From positions 2,542,001-2,606,000 of the forward strand of contig JADFUC010000709.1 of NCBI GenBank assembly GCA_019722365.1: 64,000 nt of DNA, given 5' to 3'. Below, piece by piece: positions 13,610 through 26,806 of the stretch. The stretch is from Lithospermum erythrorhizon. Taxonomy: Eukaryota; Streptophyta; Magnoliopsida; Boraginales; Boraginaceae. Numbering within the stretch: the stretch's first letter is position 1; every line of letters begins with the position of its first letter. The notes under the pieces were generated by a model. The model worked only from the letters and a program-made list of their open reading frames with translations, searched no databases and was not told where the DNA came from. The position numbers were made by a program, and so were the translations under genes.

Positions 13610-13845
13610 TAAATGAGGAGAAGAGTAATGTTGAATATTTGTTTGGTTGATTTAGGAAAATATGAAGTTACTAGAGATAAGATAGAAGAACCCGAGGAAA
13701 TTGTGAACTTAGTTATGGGAATATTTAAGGGCTAATAATATTGGTTGATTATTGGAGTGAATGTGACCCGTGAAAAATGAAAAGTTGCCGACTTTATTAA
13801 TAGACTATGAAAAAGTCTTGAAATGGCATTATTGACTTGAATGTC

Positions 13846-14308
13846 TGCCGCGAGAATGGTTAAAATATAATAGGTATATATTAAATAATGCAGAATTATA
13901 AATTAATCTTTAAATAGTATTACACACAATAATATTCAAATATATATTTTGAAACACCACAATATAATATAACACTCTTATTTTGGAAAGACACTCTTTA
14001 CTCTTATCAACCTCCTCCTCACTACAATCTCTTCTTAAGAATAAACTTTTACTCTACAAACGCACTCTTCATACTATTTCTTAGCTTCATTTCCTCGGCT
14101 GGACGAATGAACTCCCAAGCTCATCATTCATTTATACTTCAAATTTTCTCCAAATATTCTATTAAGAATTTAATGCATGGTGCAACAATTTTCAACAAGT
14201 CTAAATATAGGAGTTGACATTTATTTTTAGACATATGTCTATTAGTATTAACATGTTCATTTCCATCTAAATTAATGACGTATTTGACTGACAATGATAT
14301 TTTTAACA
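13846..14308 (-). repeat. 3' LTR of the outer copia element
   Basis: About 463 bp, matching 26807-27248 with scattered substitutions and small indels; the shared phrase near 14170-14250 (ending acatatgtctattagtatta) is especially clear. In element orientation the LTR starts TGTTA at 14308, directly after an AATGAGGGGAAG polypurine tract, which fixes that end. The other end, near 13846, is less certain. Confidence 0.8.
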
Positions 14309-14389
14309 CTTCCCCTCATTGTCAACATTTTTTGCCCGTATAATCATCCCAAGTGACTTTAACTCAAAGCTTTGTCAAGCAGTAAGCCT

Positions 14390-17300
14390 GCAGATGCCTC
14401 TAACTTGATCAATCGCCTCTGATCGGGTTTCATCTCTCGATACCTTTACCTTCTCCTATAAGTAAATGATAGCGCGGGGCATTTCCATGTTTGGTTCGAA
14501 AGCATAAAATACTGGGTTCTCAAGTCGCATCGTATTGATAAGTTGTCACAATGTGTAATTTTGACTCATTCTTTCAACCGGGTTGATTCAAATTGTCCAT
14601 GAAGCCGAGTCAACCAAACACACTCTTGCTAAATAGCGCCCGCCTTGTACTCCTCTCCGCCTCTCCGTGGGTTGAAAGAGAAGTCGAGGTTGTCTCTTAC
14701 TATACCATGATACCCGAGCCAAGATCGCAATACATATCCGCAGAGTCGAACGACGAGTACCATCCTCGCATAATTAGCATCATACTGCTCATTCATCTTT
14801 GCACTCTCACCCCTTCTCTCGCAAGAGTCCCCACCTCGTTTGCCTCCTTTCGACATATCCTGCATGCATTACGCCTTAATCCCATTACTTCAAGATGCTT
14901 GCTGATTCTCAAGATGAACCCAAGTAACAACTCCAAATCTATAAAATGATATTATCTGTGTTCCTGAAAGAGTTAGGTAGATGAGATCACCTAATATCTC
15001 TGGCCGATAATATTGTATCCTCCAAGCCTCTCACATACACAAATTCGCTTAGCCCATTAGAAACTGCTTACACTGCTAGCCTAAACTTTTGAAGTATATA
15101 TCTTCCTCTATATTTCCTCCGTTGACCAAGAAACAGGCTCCTTCGCCGTGGGCTTCTTTTTCTTCTCTCAACTTCAATTCCTGCTAAAGTGTCAATTCCT
15201 CCAAACTCATTCATTCGAAATCTAACTCCATGTGCTCTGTTCCCTTGTTCGTTGAATCTCATCTTTGTCATTTCCAGTGATGGTCAAATCAACCACATAT
15301 ACGAAGACAACTAATAACTTGATTCCTTGAACTTTCACGAACAAGCTCAAACATGATGTAACCATCAACTAGGAAATCAACAATTTTCCCCGCACCATGC
15401 TCTTGCCCTCTTGCAGTTTCTTCAAGCCATATAGTGCCTTTTTTTCAACTTGCAGTATTAAAGATTTGGGCCCTGGCCTCGCAATCCCTAGGGCTGGATC
15501 TTGATACAGATGCTCACGATCAAGCTCCCCCGCCTAGCAAACGGCCTTTCACATCCATTCGCCAAAATATCCACGACTTACTAGTCGCAAGGGATAAGAA
15601 GCATTACCTAATTGTGGTAATCTTTGCCACTGGATCAATGTCTCCATACTCCCCGGTGAGAACTCTCGAACAAATGTAGAAAGCCTTTTGTATCTTCGTA
15701 AGGACGCACTACCTAATCTTTAACTTGTAAAACCCATTTCAGGACATTAGTTTAACACCTTCCGTTTTGCAACCAAATCCTGCTATGATTTTGTTTTAGT
15801 ACCAAAATCTCTTCCTCCATGGCTTTCCTCCACTCTGGACTCTTTGAAGCTTCTTCAAATGTAGTTGGCTCCTTGACCTCAGCATATGAAGCTTCTATGT
15901 ACTTCGGATTTGGCCTCCTATCTCTAGTAGACCTTCTCTCAATTGAATGCGTGGACTGCTCAACCCCAACCTCCGGCCGATCGGGTTTGCACCTCTTCTG
16001 GTGTTTCATGAATTGCTTCCAAGTGATCTCGACTTGACCGAACATCTGCTTCCTGCGATTGCCCATTTATCGGAGACTTTGGTTCATCTGTTTCCGTCTG
16101 GTCACCACTATCTTGAGAGGAATCTTCCTTCAACTTAAATTGAAGCTTTTCTTGCAACTCTTGGGTATCTGGTAATACGCTTTGTTTGCCCACCATGACG
16201 ATGCCTCATCAAATACAACATTTCGTGAGACATGTCTCTCTCGCTTGTATCATCACAACATCTCCAACCTTTCTTTCCTCGCTCGCTTGGCCGTATCCCA
16301 CAAAGATGCAGCGGATAGCCTTCTTGTCAAACTTACTTCAATGTTCATCAACTATAAACACATAGCACAATACCATCCAAATACCGAAGTACTCGATGCT
16401 GGTTTGACATTCTCTCAATCCTCAAACGGTGGCACAACTTAGTCTCGTCATGTAGCCCTGTCAGCGACGACCACCGTATTTTATGCATTCCGCCTAAACC
16501 TGAATCCGGCTATCTCATGCAGGTAATAAGAATAGCCTCTGCCATTGCCCTCGCCAGATGACGATTCTTCCTCTCGCCAGAACTCCATTCCCACCTGTGT
16601 GTGGGAGCATTTGCACACGTGAGTTGTCTCCTCAGAGTATCGCACTCCTTTCCAAACGCTTGTTAAACCTATTCAAGTGTATATTCTCCATTATTAGTAT
16701 GAAGATGCATATGATCTTTCTCCTCGAGCTCACTGCCCACTATCTTTGAATTCCTTTGAATTTCTCAAAAGGCTCGCTTATTCAAGAAATACACCTTAAT
16801 ATCTAATCCTCGAGTACGCCATCAATAAATGTTATCATGTATCGACAACCAATGGTTGACGCATTGTTTGATCTTCCCTTTGAAAGCAAATCTGAGTGGA
16901 ATTAACTCCAACGGCTCAGCCATAAACTTTGACTCTGTAAGGCAATTGACGAGCCTTACCATATCATTATCCTCGGCACAATGTCACTACAGATTCTGTG
17001 CTCGGGAAGTCCTCTCAACATCGAATTTTGTATCATGATCTTCACTTACTATAATTTGACATGTCTCCCAGCCTCTGCATGCCAAAATCACCGGTATCAC
17101 TTTTGTCCTTGTCAACATAGTCGCTTTCGCCGACACATCACATAGACACGGCCTCGCCCTTCCATCACCGGTGTACCAATACTAATTGGTTAAGCATCGC
17201 TTGGACAAAAAACTTATTACGCTTTCCGGCCGTCAAATCGTGGGACACCGATAACAAATTATTTTTTATTTCCGAACATGATAGACATTCGGGAGCCGAA

Positions 17301-17604
17301 CTTGACCATGACCATATCTCCGGTACTCTTTTGTTTTGCTAATATGTACACTGGCATACGTTGTTGCTTGTTGTTAAGCAACAACACCTATCACCAACGA
17401 TTCTGGTCAAGTTTTTCCAAGAATCCTATTTCATCAAGGATCCCTTCTAGTCAACACCCAATCATTCTCATAGTCAACCAAGCATTCACTCTTGCCGAAA
17501 GTGTACCTCCTTCCACAAGGCTTTTCACCTCATGAATCAACAACATTTGTTTCCTCCATGAAGCATGTCAGAAATCGCAGCATTTTTTGATTTCTTATAC
17601 TCTA
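14390..17604 (-). pseudogene. Copia pol remnant: integrase, RT, RNase H
   Basis: Frame-broken polyprotein in family order. Integrase pre-domain near 17100-17180 reads as a PVMEGR...YVM stretch followed by a degraded HARLGHVS-like block. Integrase core near 16830-16870 reads SISGCRYMITFID-like. Near 16060-16330 the segment AIRCIFVGYG...RNVVFDEASSWW is the usual linker after integrase. RT begins near 15990-15780 with RRSTRDRRPNPKY and EWRKAMEEEI; a PVAKITTIR-like block lies near 15620-15650, and VYVVDLTITGND near 15270-15305 matches the YVDD region. EFGGIDTLAGIEVER (near 15170-15210) is the post-RT block. RNase H near 14560-14760 contains a STAEAEYKA-like block and CVWLTRL. All pieces are interrupted by stops or shifts. 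Confidence 0.85.
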
Positions 17605-17645
17605 TGTCCTCAGTTCGGCTACCATAAAATTCATTTACTAGTTTT

Positions 17646-18523
17646 AGTTAAATGGGATTACTCAAACTAAGTGTTCAATAAATAGTAATTGTAAATTACT
17701 AAAATGGAACTCACGATAATATCGGGTTAAATTGCATTGTTGTAGATTCCATGTGCATAAACGACATATAATAATCATAATTTTATCAATTATATTATTA
17801 TACGACTCAATATTCAGAGTCCAAAAGGTCACACACATAATGACGTTGAGTTATATTCCATGTATGAAATTAAATCTAGATTAAAGAAATTGGAGTCATT
17901 GAAATCAAATTATATCAATCGAAGTTTACATTGATAATGTAAATACAAATTGATAAATCGAATCAATTAAATTTATTTCACCTGACGGTTTAACGAGGGA
18001 AGCTTATTAGGTAACTCTTAAAAGTTGGGTTACTTACTCGCTTAGTAATAAGTTAAGCTAATCCAAGCTAACTAGAAGTTAGCTATTTATCAAACGAGTC
18101 AAGCTATTCTCGACTAAAAAGTGAACTATAGAAAAAGATGAAACAAAAAAACCCAAGTTTTCATTTTCATCCTTTTCCCCAAGAGAAAGCCGCCGCCTCC
18201 CTCTCCTTCTAGCATTTTGAGTCAAGTCCGTTGACTCATTTTGTTGTCCAATTGCTCAGAAGATTCTAGCAAGTCCAATCGCGAGATCTGAACCTCGTGT
18301 GGGACTAACCGGGAGGCATTGTATTTTCGATGCTCATTGGTTAGAATTGAAGTGAAGTCATGAAAGATTAACTTTATGATTTTTCTCTCACGCGATGTAA
18401 GTATCAAGTTTATACATATTATATGTATATATGTATTTTATTGTAATTCATTTATATACATTTATTCGATCTTGATTGTATTTGTTTATTTTTATTATGA
18501 ATAGGTTACATAATTTTCCAACA
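17646..18523 (+). repeat. Left LTR of the inner element
   Basis: About 878 bp and alignable over its length to 25177-26066, including the blocks attactcaaactaag at the start, acgttgagttatattccatg in the middle and a TTCCAACA end. Many small indels separate the two copies. The end at 18523 is fixed by the adjoining primer-binding site. Confidence 0.85.
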
Positions 18524-18524
18524 G

Positions 18525-18535
18525 TGGTATCAGAG
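18525..18535 (+). other. Primer-binding site (initiator tRNA-Met)
   Basis: TGGTATCAGAG follows the LTR end (TTCCAACA) by one base. It is complementary to the 3' end of plant initiator tRNA-Met and is the usual priming site of plant LTR retrotransposons. It gives the orientation (+) of the inner element. Confidence 0.85.
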
Positions 18536-21500
18536 AATGTTTAAGTTGTATATATTTTGATTACATTTATACAAAATTTATTGTATAAATATATTTTATA
18601 TTATTTTCATGTTTATATATTCTTGAATTCATGAATATATGTTATGAAAATTGATCCATGAATGGGCTATAAGAGTTTTATACATTATTCAAGTTCATCA
18701 TATTATGTTTTTGATGATTTGAATTTAAATTTGTGTTTCATGAATTGAAAGTGGTTTTTAAAAACATATTTTGATCAAATTCAAATATTTTTATTGGATT
18801 TCAGGCATTTAAAATGTTCAGAAAAAATTCACCTCAATTTTTTCTTCTTATATTCCAGAGAGAGGATGAGAACTATCTCCAAAAAAATTCAGAATTTTTT
18901 GGATAGTTTAAGTGTCCCAAAACAATTTTTTAATTTCTGAAATGTTTATTATATAATTAATTTTTGGTAAATGTTTTTACAAAATTCCAATTGGAAAAGT
19001 TTAAAAAATTGTGTGGAATGTCTATCAAAACACTTTGTAAATTTTTGATATGTTGCTAAGATGAAATAGGTTTTTTCAAATAATTGAATTGAATTTGAAA
19101 AACTAGAATTGTTTACGCGAATCTGGAAAATATTAATACCTCGCGCGCCTCCAGTATGTCCGTACAAACTGACGCCTGGCCCAATCGCTGGATGCCGATC
19201 GGCCGGCCGTGGTCCGTGGCTATTATGTGGGACCTGGAGGCAGTCGTCCGTCGCTAAGTTTTTTCATATCGGATTGATTTTGTTGTTACAAAATCCTAAC
19301 TGCTTTTAATAATATTAATTTTGTTTTGTGTATTATTATCATTTATTATTCTCGATAATTATAATTATCAATTTTAATGATAATAAGTTTAATTCAATAA
19401 TTCATTTTCATTATTTATCTTTTTTATAAATATTTATTTGATAATATAATTGGTAACAATATGCCTAGTTCAAATAATATAAATATGTTTAGATAAAAAC
19501 TGATAGTTTTATCTTATTATATTTATACATGAAATAATTTTGTATAATAATTATTGTCTTATTATATATGAAATAGTTATTGTAATAACTACTGACAATT
19601 ATATGTTACTCACGCATTTTAATTATATATACATGGATTTAATTATGATATTCAAATTCTGATCTCTAAATTCTCAATCACATTTAAATTGTATATTTAT
19701 GTGATTTATTTTGATTTGTTAAATCAGAAAATGGAAACTATTTATATGATTATCAATCATATATTTAAAATTTGAATTTAATTGAGAATAATTATCTCAA
19801 CCTCATAATTAGTGTATTTGTTATTAAGTACATTTTTATTATGTATCGGACAGATGTTTATTGTGTATTAAGTGCATGTTTATTATGTATTGATGATTAT
19901 TATTTATTGCATACTTATTGCATTACATACTTAATTGCATTAATGATGTTTTATGATCTTTACGAGTCATTTATTCCCATATAATTTTTATGTATATTTA
20001 TTAAATCCATGCTATGTGATTTCTTATTTCTTGCATATATACATTGTAACGGAATGGAAAAGGATATATTGGATATGACCTGGTTTCTTGGTGGCTTTAT
20101 TTAAATACGGTATGCATCGCTTATTCTGTAAAATCCATCAGTCGAAATGATGCATTATTTTATTTTACCACAAGCCTCGCACGCCTTTTAGTTGTTAGGT
20201 AAATAAACAAATCATTGTGGAGTGTATTGAAGACGGCGCTCAATTATAGACATTTGGCAAACTGAACAAGTTCCAAAAAAGAATATAAGATCTACTTTGC
20301 AAAATGCCGAATAGAGCCTTATGTTGGGTATTACAATTTGTAAAGTAAGTCAGAATAGATGTATTTTATTTTAGGTCATATCATATATCTCCCTAATGTA
20401 TTATTTATTTTATTTTCATGACGTGCGGCTATTATTTGAGTATGCAATATAACATGTTAAATAATATCAAATAATATAATCTCACCATTAAATTTAAGCG
20501 TAAGTATCAAGCCAATTTTTAAAGTTGCGCAACTTTATCACGACATCAGTACCACTATGACGGCAAGTGTACCGTATCTTGACAGTATGACAATGGATCA
20601 TGTTGAACTGATTTCTACCAACGCCAGCTGATGATCACCCAAATCAACGTATCGGGTTTCATCTGGTAGCTTAACCGTACTTCACTAACGCTGGCTCGTG
20701 ATACAATCGCCGGGTAGACCCTCATAGGGGAGTGTTAATGACCTAAGAGTTGTGTCGCGGGTATACAATTGATTATGACCCACTTTCATCATGGGATTCA
20801 AAAATGTGTTACAAGAAAGAGCAGCCAAGTTGATTCCAATCACAATGGATCCTGAATACCTTGTACATTTTGTGAGATTTGAAGTACGGGTATAATACTT
20901 ACAATTCATTTGTAAGATGTTTGATTGTTTTTGAACTACTCATTCAGAATCGCATGCTTCCTATTATGATCGGGCACACCACGAAATTACAAATGCTTAA
21001 GGAGAAATCTATAAACTTGCGGGTATTATAGTGTTATAAATGCTAAATGAATTTTCCTTCTGAAGCCATTGAACATGGTTATTGTACGCTAATAAAAAGG
21101 ACAACTATTAAATATCATAATCACTCTCTACATTCTGATTCTGATTGATGCGGGACACGCTATATGAACTTTTGTTCAAGTGAATCCATCATATGATGTG
21201 ATCGAGAGGTAATTAATTTTTGACTGAATCAAGGTGATGATGTTATGAAGACTAATATGTTATATTGTCTCTTGAAGCCACCTCAAACAAGCACTAAATG
21301 AATGTTCAATCTCTTTTATAACACAATCAGAAAATCCTTGGATGATCTTGAATAACAGGTATTCACATTTCAAGACATGTCATTGGTATTTAAGCTCATC
21401 AACAAGGTGAACTCCCTCGCTCATGAATCATGATGAAGATGTTCGTGGTTTGTATAAACTGCATTGCCAATATTGTCTATTCTGGTTCCCACATCACTTG

Positions 21501-24500
21501 TAAAGTTGAGAGCATAATGCAAAACTATGACTGTTAGTGATTAATTTTATTATTTCAAAAAACAAAGCACGTAAAAGAAGGACACTATAATACTCAAGAA
21601 TAGAAACAGAGGTTTGATAAAACCTCATATCTCAAATGGTTTATTGTCAGCTATATTAAACCGCGTTGTCTTGTATTTAATTTTTTGACTCACATGATTT
21701 TGATCATGATTAAGAGCTGGCATAGTAGTAGCCGTGGATACTGAGTGAGTCATGAAAGGATGAGACTTTAAAAGACTTGAGTTCACCTTGCAAGATGAAC
21801 GGAGTCAACTCTACTAGACTTGGGAGGTTTGCTAATCTTGGTTTAGTTTTGTATGCTCTCGCATATGAGTTAGTCATGACATGTCATTGAATGATACACC
21901 AAATTCGATAAGAGTATGGGAGGACCATATAAATACTATCAAGTTCGAATTAAGTATTATCCTATTACTTAGTAATCCAAAGAACGAGACATCATTTTGA
22001 TCGTAGCGCATTTCTGTTAAGATACGAAAGTAAATAATCTGCGGTTTTTAATGAAGTTAAAAAACACAATTGGACTTAGAAATATTTCAATTTAACCACT
22101 TCCTTTATCTCTACCCAAATATGTCATTAGTTGAGCGACAAGTTGTATATGATCAGGTTTGATCTAGCTTTGAAAACACAACGGATGGAATAAATTTACA
22201 TATTGAAAGTTGTCGCGATCTACTTTAAATCTCTATTCATACTCAATCGTGAGACAACTCCAAGAGTTATGTTTGACAAACAAACTTTAAACGCCTCGAA
22301 TAGAGTCAAAAGTTAATATTATGTCACCAAAGTAGACATAATTACACACGGTCAAAATGTCGAGGTTATGTCATCATGTACATAACCCGGAAGCGCAAAT
22401 TTCTGATAATATTTGGCTTCATATATCGTAGAATTATAATTTATTGTATGTATAGTATCTTCATTATGGAGCATGAAAAGAAATTAACATATGACTTGAA
22501 TGTATTCAAGTGACTTTATTAGATACCTTCAATCCAAGAAATAGAATCCCTAGCTATATCGTGAATATCAGGCAGACACTTCCCCGAGCATTGTTAACGC
22601 CCAATGCACATATATGAATAAGTCATATTCCAGATGATTTCGGCGTCATTCCAGGAAATAGAATGTAGAATACACGAGTCGAGTATATATAACTCACTCT
22701 TATTTACTCCTCTAGATATGACCATCAAGTAAGAAACGTACTCCTATTAAATGATCATATATCACAAATGAATTAAAACATTTGGTTTCACCAAGTTGAA
22801 TGGTCTCACACTGATCATGCACCATGTATATTTCAAATTTTTCCTTATTATCCACTTGTTGCAATATGTGTTTAAGTGAGTAATTCAAAGAATGTCTTGG
22901 TACGCATCTTGATTAAAGCATGGCTCTACATTGTTACGTTTTCTACATCTCAAACAAGAACCAAGGAAAACGATTATTATCAAGATCCAAGCTGCGCACT
23001 CGAGACAGATATAATGAAGTTAGAATCTTCATTCTTGGATATTTTGACTTTGAAAAATCAAAAAAGTCAGAGCGGCATTTAACCTCGAAGCCAAAGCTTT
23101 TTGAAGCGAGAAAGACAACTATGGCATACAATATGCTGTTTATACTAAAAGAATTTCATACAACCTTTGAAAGTTGCATGGCATCAATTCCTGATTCTCT
23201 TGGGTACATTCATAAGTCCAATTACATATATGTGACATATGCTAATAGTCACGAAATATAAGCTTAAATGATACTGCTTTTTAGTTAAGTTATAATGAAG
23301 TCATGTTTTGAGGTGAAAAATCTCGTGATATTGAATTCTATGATGTGACTTATTGACAAGACAAATTCCCTCATTAGAGGCCAGTCCGTTCCCACAATTA
23401 AGGACCTCACGTGATTGAGAGTGGTTGACTCTCTATTACATGGTAATTTGACTATTACAGTAATAGATCCACCGCATGCGCCACGTCGTGATGTCTGGCG
23501 TGTTGTATAGTTACGACCATGACATAACATGTCACATATTGGCGAATTTCAGTGCTTTTACTAAAGGTATTTGCGCCGGTCCGAAATAAGTTTTCAGTAA
23601 TAACTTTAAGAGAATAGAGGTAAATATAGTTCCCATGAATAGATCACCTAATATCTTCACCTAGAATCGAATTTTGGTGAATGTTGTCATGGGACAAGTC
23701 CTGGCTGTGAACACTATTAGCCAAGCAACTCATTGGGTTGAGTCTAGTATACTCGAAGAGTAAACTAAAGAAGTTTGAACTCAGTATTACAACATTACCA
23801 ATAATCCTAGGTTGTTATTAAATGTTATTAAAGAACATGACACAAGCATAGATGTGTTTCTTAGCACACCTTTAGTTAAACCCCGCCCGATAGTAACTCA
23901 AAGAAGGCTAATCGCCACAAAATCGAGAGAGATAGTCACTAGAAATACCAAAAAAAAAGGTTTTGTACTTGTTACACTTTAATTAGTGGTATTTGAGGGA
24001 AATCGACCCGTATGTTAATGGTCAAGGCTAAAGCAAAGCTTCAGGGTAAAAGGCTTAAAATTCAATTTGCAATACACGTTGGCGCGTGACTATATCAGAT
24101 AAATTTTTCCATCGCCGGTTCCATGGTTCGTAGACCGGTAGATGGATATAAAGTCTACATGCAAGTAGTATTCTAGGTTATGATATGATTTACCTATTAC
24201 CCTCGCTTACATGTCTTAAAAAGACCTACGAAGCTTAATGCAAGCTTAAAGATTCTAATGCCAGGACTCGAAAGCAATCATCTTTGAGTTGATATATTCT
24301 TTCAAAATTAAATCAAGGTTTGATTTCACGAGATTGAAGCAAAGAAACCTAACTATGCGTGTCTGTGATGTAAAGTTCATTCACTTTCAAAAATAAGTCG
24401 AAAGCAATTGATTGAACGTGCTAATTCTTTAAGCTTTACAACTAGTTGTCAAATCTATTTTCATATGAATGCGCAATTATTCATATAGTAATTCTGTCAT

Positions 24501-25176
24501 TTCACGCTTGGTTGAAATAATAAAATCCCAAGGCAAGTCCATAGTTTCCTGGTAGAGACAACCTCAGAATCATAACTCCTTCAACAGAGTCATTTAGATA
24601 GTCATTTTTCTCGTCGACTGCTTAGTTTTTTTAAGAACTAGCATTTGAATGATTTCAACATAGGGATTAGGATTTATGATCAATTTTTATTGGATCATGA
24701 GAGCTTGTAAGTCCGATCAATATTATGGGCTATTAGCTCAAGATAACCGAGGAACTGATCACCGGCCGCAAAAATCATAGTAGTGTCATGTACATCCTGT
24801 CTTACGATGTTTGCTTAGAACTGCTAAGTTTAACAATTTAGACCTCGCTGTGATATAACACTTATGTTATATGAAAGGTGCTGGACTATGTGCTAAACGC
24901 CTCGCTTTAAGCGGGATTGGTAACGCATACGCCAGACATGCAAGGTAGTATAAATACCGGGACGCCATAGTACCCGGAAGCCGCCTTCAGCTGAAAAGAA
25001 AGCCGCGGGTGTTTGCCATCAATTTCTTATGATTAGCCTCGTTATCAGAGACGCGGATAAAAGAAATTGTAAAGTAATCGCCGAAGGCCCAAATGGCTTG
25101 AAAAATCGTAGTATTTCGATTCCCTATAATTATGCCTATCAAGCGACAATTGTCGTATCAATTCATGCACCAGTTT
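18536..25176. other. Interior of inner element, no recognisable gene
   Basis: The first 1.5 kb is very AT-rich; the rest is of mixed composition. Frames such as 20685-20909 (minus), 22920-23261 and 23285-23530 (minus) were read and resemble no gag-pol domain. Searching by eye for YVDD, HARLGH, zinc knuckle and STAEAEY motifs on both strands gave nothing. The sequence could be a degenerate polyprotein beyond recognition or true non-coding LARD interior. Confidence 0.55.
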
Positions 25177-26066
25177 TGTTAAACGAGATTACTCAAACTA
25201 AGTAGCCTAATAAATAGTAATTAAATTACTAAAATGGAACTCACGAGTAATATTATCGTGGGTTTTAAGCGTATCAAGTAGATTCATGCATAACCGATAT
25301 AATAAATCATAATGGTCAATTATATTATTATACGACTAATATTATCCTCGAGTCTTAAGATCACACACACATACAATGACGTTGAGTTATATTCCATGTA
25401 GCGGAATTAAATCGAGATTGTTAAATTGGGAGCTGGATTGAAACCAACGAGATACCTCCAATCGAGTTGACATTGATAATGTAAAATACAATTGGACAAA
25501 ACCGAATCCACTAAATGTTAGCTTTACCCTCGACGGTTTAACGAGGGAAGCTTTATTAGTAAATCTCTGTTAACTTACTACTGCTAGTAAGAATGTTAAT
25601 GGTTAACTATGAAGTTAGCTATTTATCAAACGCAGTCAAGCTATTCTCGGCCGAAAACTTAAAAAGTGAACTTATATAAGTGAAAGATGAAACCTAATTT
25701 TTTTCATTTCATCCCCTTCTTCTCCCAAGAGCAGTCGGCCATCCCTCTCTCTCTCTCTAGCATTTTCAGTCATGCTTTTGACTATTTATTGTCCAATTGC
25801 TCGTGAAGATCAAAGCAAGTCCAATAGCGAGATTCAACTCCGCCTGTGTTGACTAATCGGAGGTATTGTATTGATGCTCATTGCTAGGAATTAAAGCATG
25901 CCTCTCAAAGTGAAAGAAGATTAACCTTTGTGATTTTCCTCGCCGCAATGGGTACTGCTTTTATACATATATGTATATATGTATTTTCCAGAATTCAATA
26001 TATACATTTATTCGATCTTTTTGCATTTTATTTTTATTATGAACAAGTTATGCATTCTTTCCAACA
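25177..26066 (+). repeat. Right LTR of the inner element
   Basis: About 890 bp. It starts TGTTAAA and ends CCAACA, matching the left copy at 17646-18523. Differences include many short insertions and deletions. The polypurine tract expected just before 25177 is not clear. Confidence 0.8.
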
Positions 26067-26069
26067 GAA

Positions 26070-26560
26070 TAGCATGTCTCTAAGTCCCACCCCTTAGGAC
26101 TCTCGTTTGGTATAGATGTCATAAGATTTCTTCCACTTTGGACCAACAATTAAGGCCATGTCCTTTCTTTTTGCCATAGTTGTAGCATTCGCTGGCTTAC
26201 TTTGACGATCTTTTTCGAGCCTTTGCAATTTGCCACCTATTTTGCAAAATTGGCTCTCATCTTTGATCCTGTGCTGTGTAAACTCGTTTCTTCTACGCCC
26301 ACCGTATATACATGGCTTCCTTAACTTCTCTTTTACTCCTTTTACGGCGCCGTGGGTATCGCTTCGAGGCGCTATCCAATGCAGCGCGCTGGTGTTGATG
26401 TATTCTCAGCGGTGGTGTTTTCGCCCATTGACAATATCCCATAAATCCCTTGTCGAGCAAGTAAAATCGAGCGACGGATACTCTTGGGCCACCCATAGCT
26501 GTTAGTTGGCTTGTGCTTAACGAATGAAGTCACCCTCAAATATGATTTGCTAATTACCGC
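26070..26560 (-). pseudogene. Copia gag remnant with zinc knuckle
   Basis: Read on the minus strand near 26145-26200, CYNYGKKKGHGLNCW matches the CX2CX4HX4C nucleocapsid knuckle of copia gag with the second cysteine changed to tyrosine. Upstream frames (26293-26496, 26372-26578 minus) are interrupted and only loosely gag-like. The distance from the LTR to the knuckle is shorter than usual, so part of gag is probably deleted. Confidence 0.65.
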
Positions 26561-26806
26561 TAACATTTCAATTTCCATTATTCACGCAATCATAAGTATC
26601 GCATAGTATGTAACTGGTCAGAAAATTGTAAATGGTGTACACTGTGCAACTTTCCCTTCGAAAGATAGTACGCTTTAATAACGCATCGAAGCAATACTAA
26701 ACAAGCTTCCTTAGCTGTAACTTACCTAGACATAAGGCTGCTAATCAACACCAATATGTGATTATAATATAACTAATACTTGAAAACTAACACGGCTCGA
26801 ATCCAA

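Larger units (their letters stand above)
17646..26066 (+). mobile_element. Inner LTR retrotransposon, LARD-like, non-coding
   Basis: Direct repeats at about 17646-18523 and 25177-26066, with a primer-binding site TGGTATCAGAG immediately after the left LTR, define a plus-strand LTR element of about 8.4 kb. It interrupts the copia gag-pol: the copia zinc knuckle lies just right of it and the integrase just left. The 6.6-kb interior shows no recognisable gag, protease, RT or integrase on either strand and only short frames, so I call it LARD-like (large, non-autonomous) or thoroughly decayed. A target duplication was not clear. Similarity may start up to 40 bp before 17646 and 25177, because a phrase containing attcat is shared there also with the third copy near 61.95 kb. 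Confidence 0.8.

Noticed and set aside
13841..13845. Target-site duplication of the copia element
   Set aside because: The bases flanking the left LTR (atgtc) do not match those after the right LTR (cccaa); boundary uncertain or duplication lost.
22920..23261. 113-codon frame as gag-pol of the inner element
   Set aside because: No zinc knuckle, protease, integrase or RT motif, and composition is like the non-coding interior.
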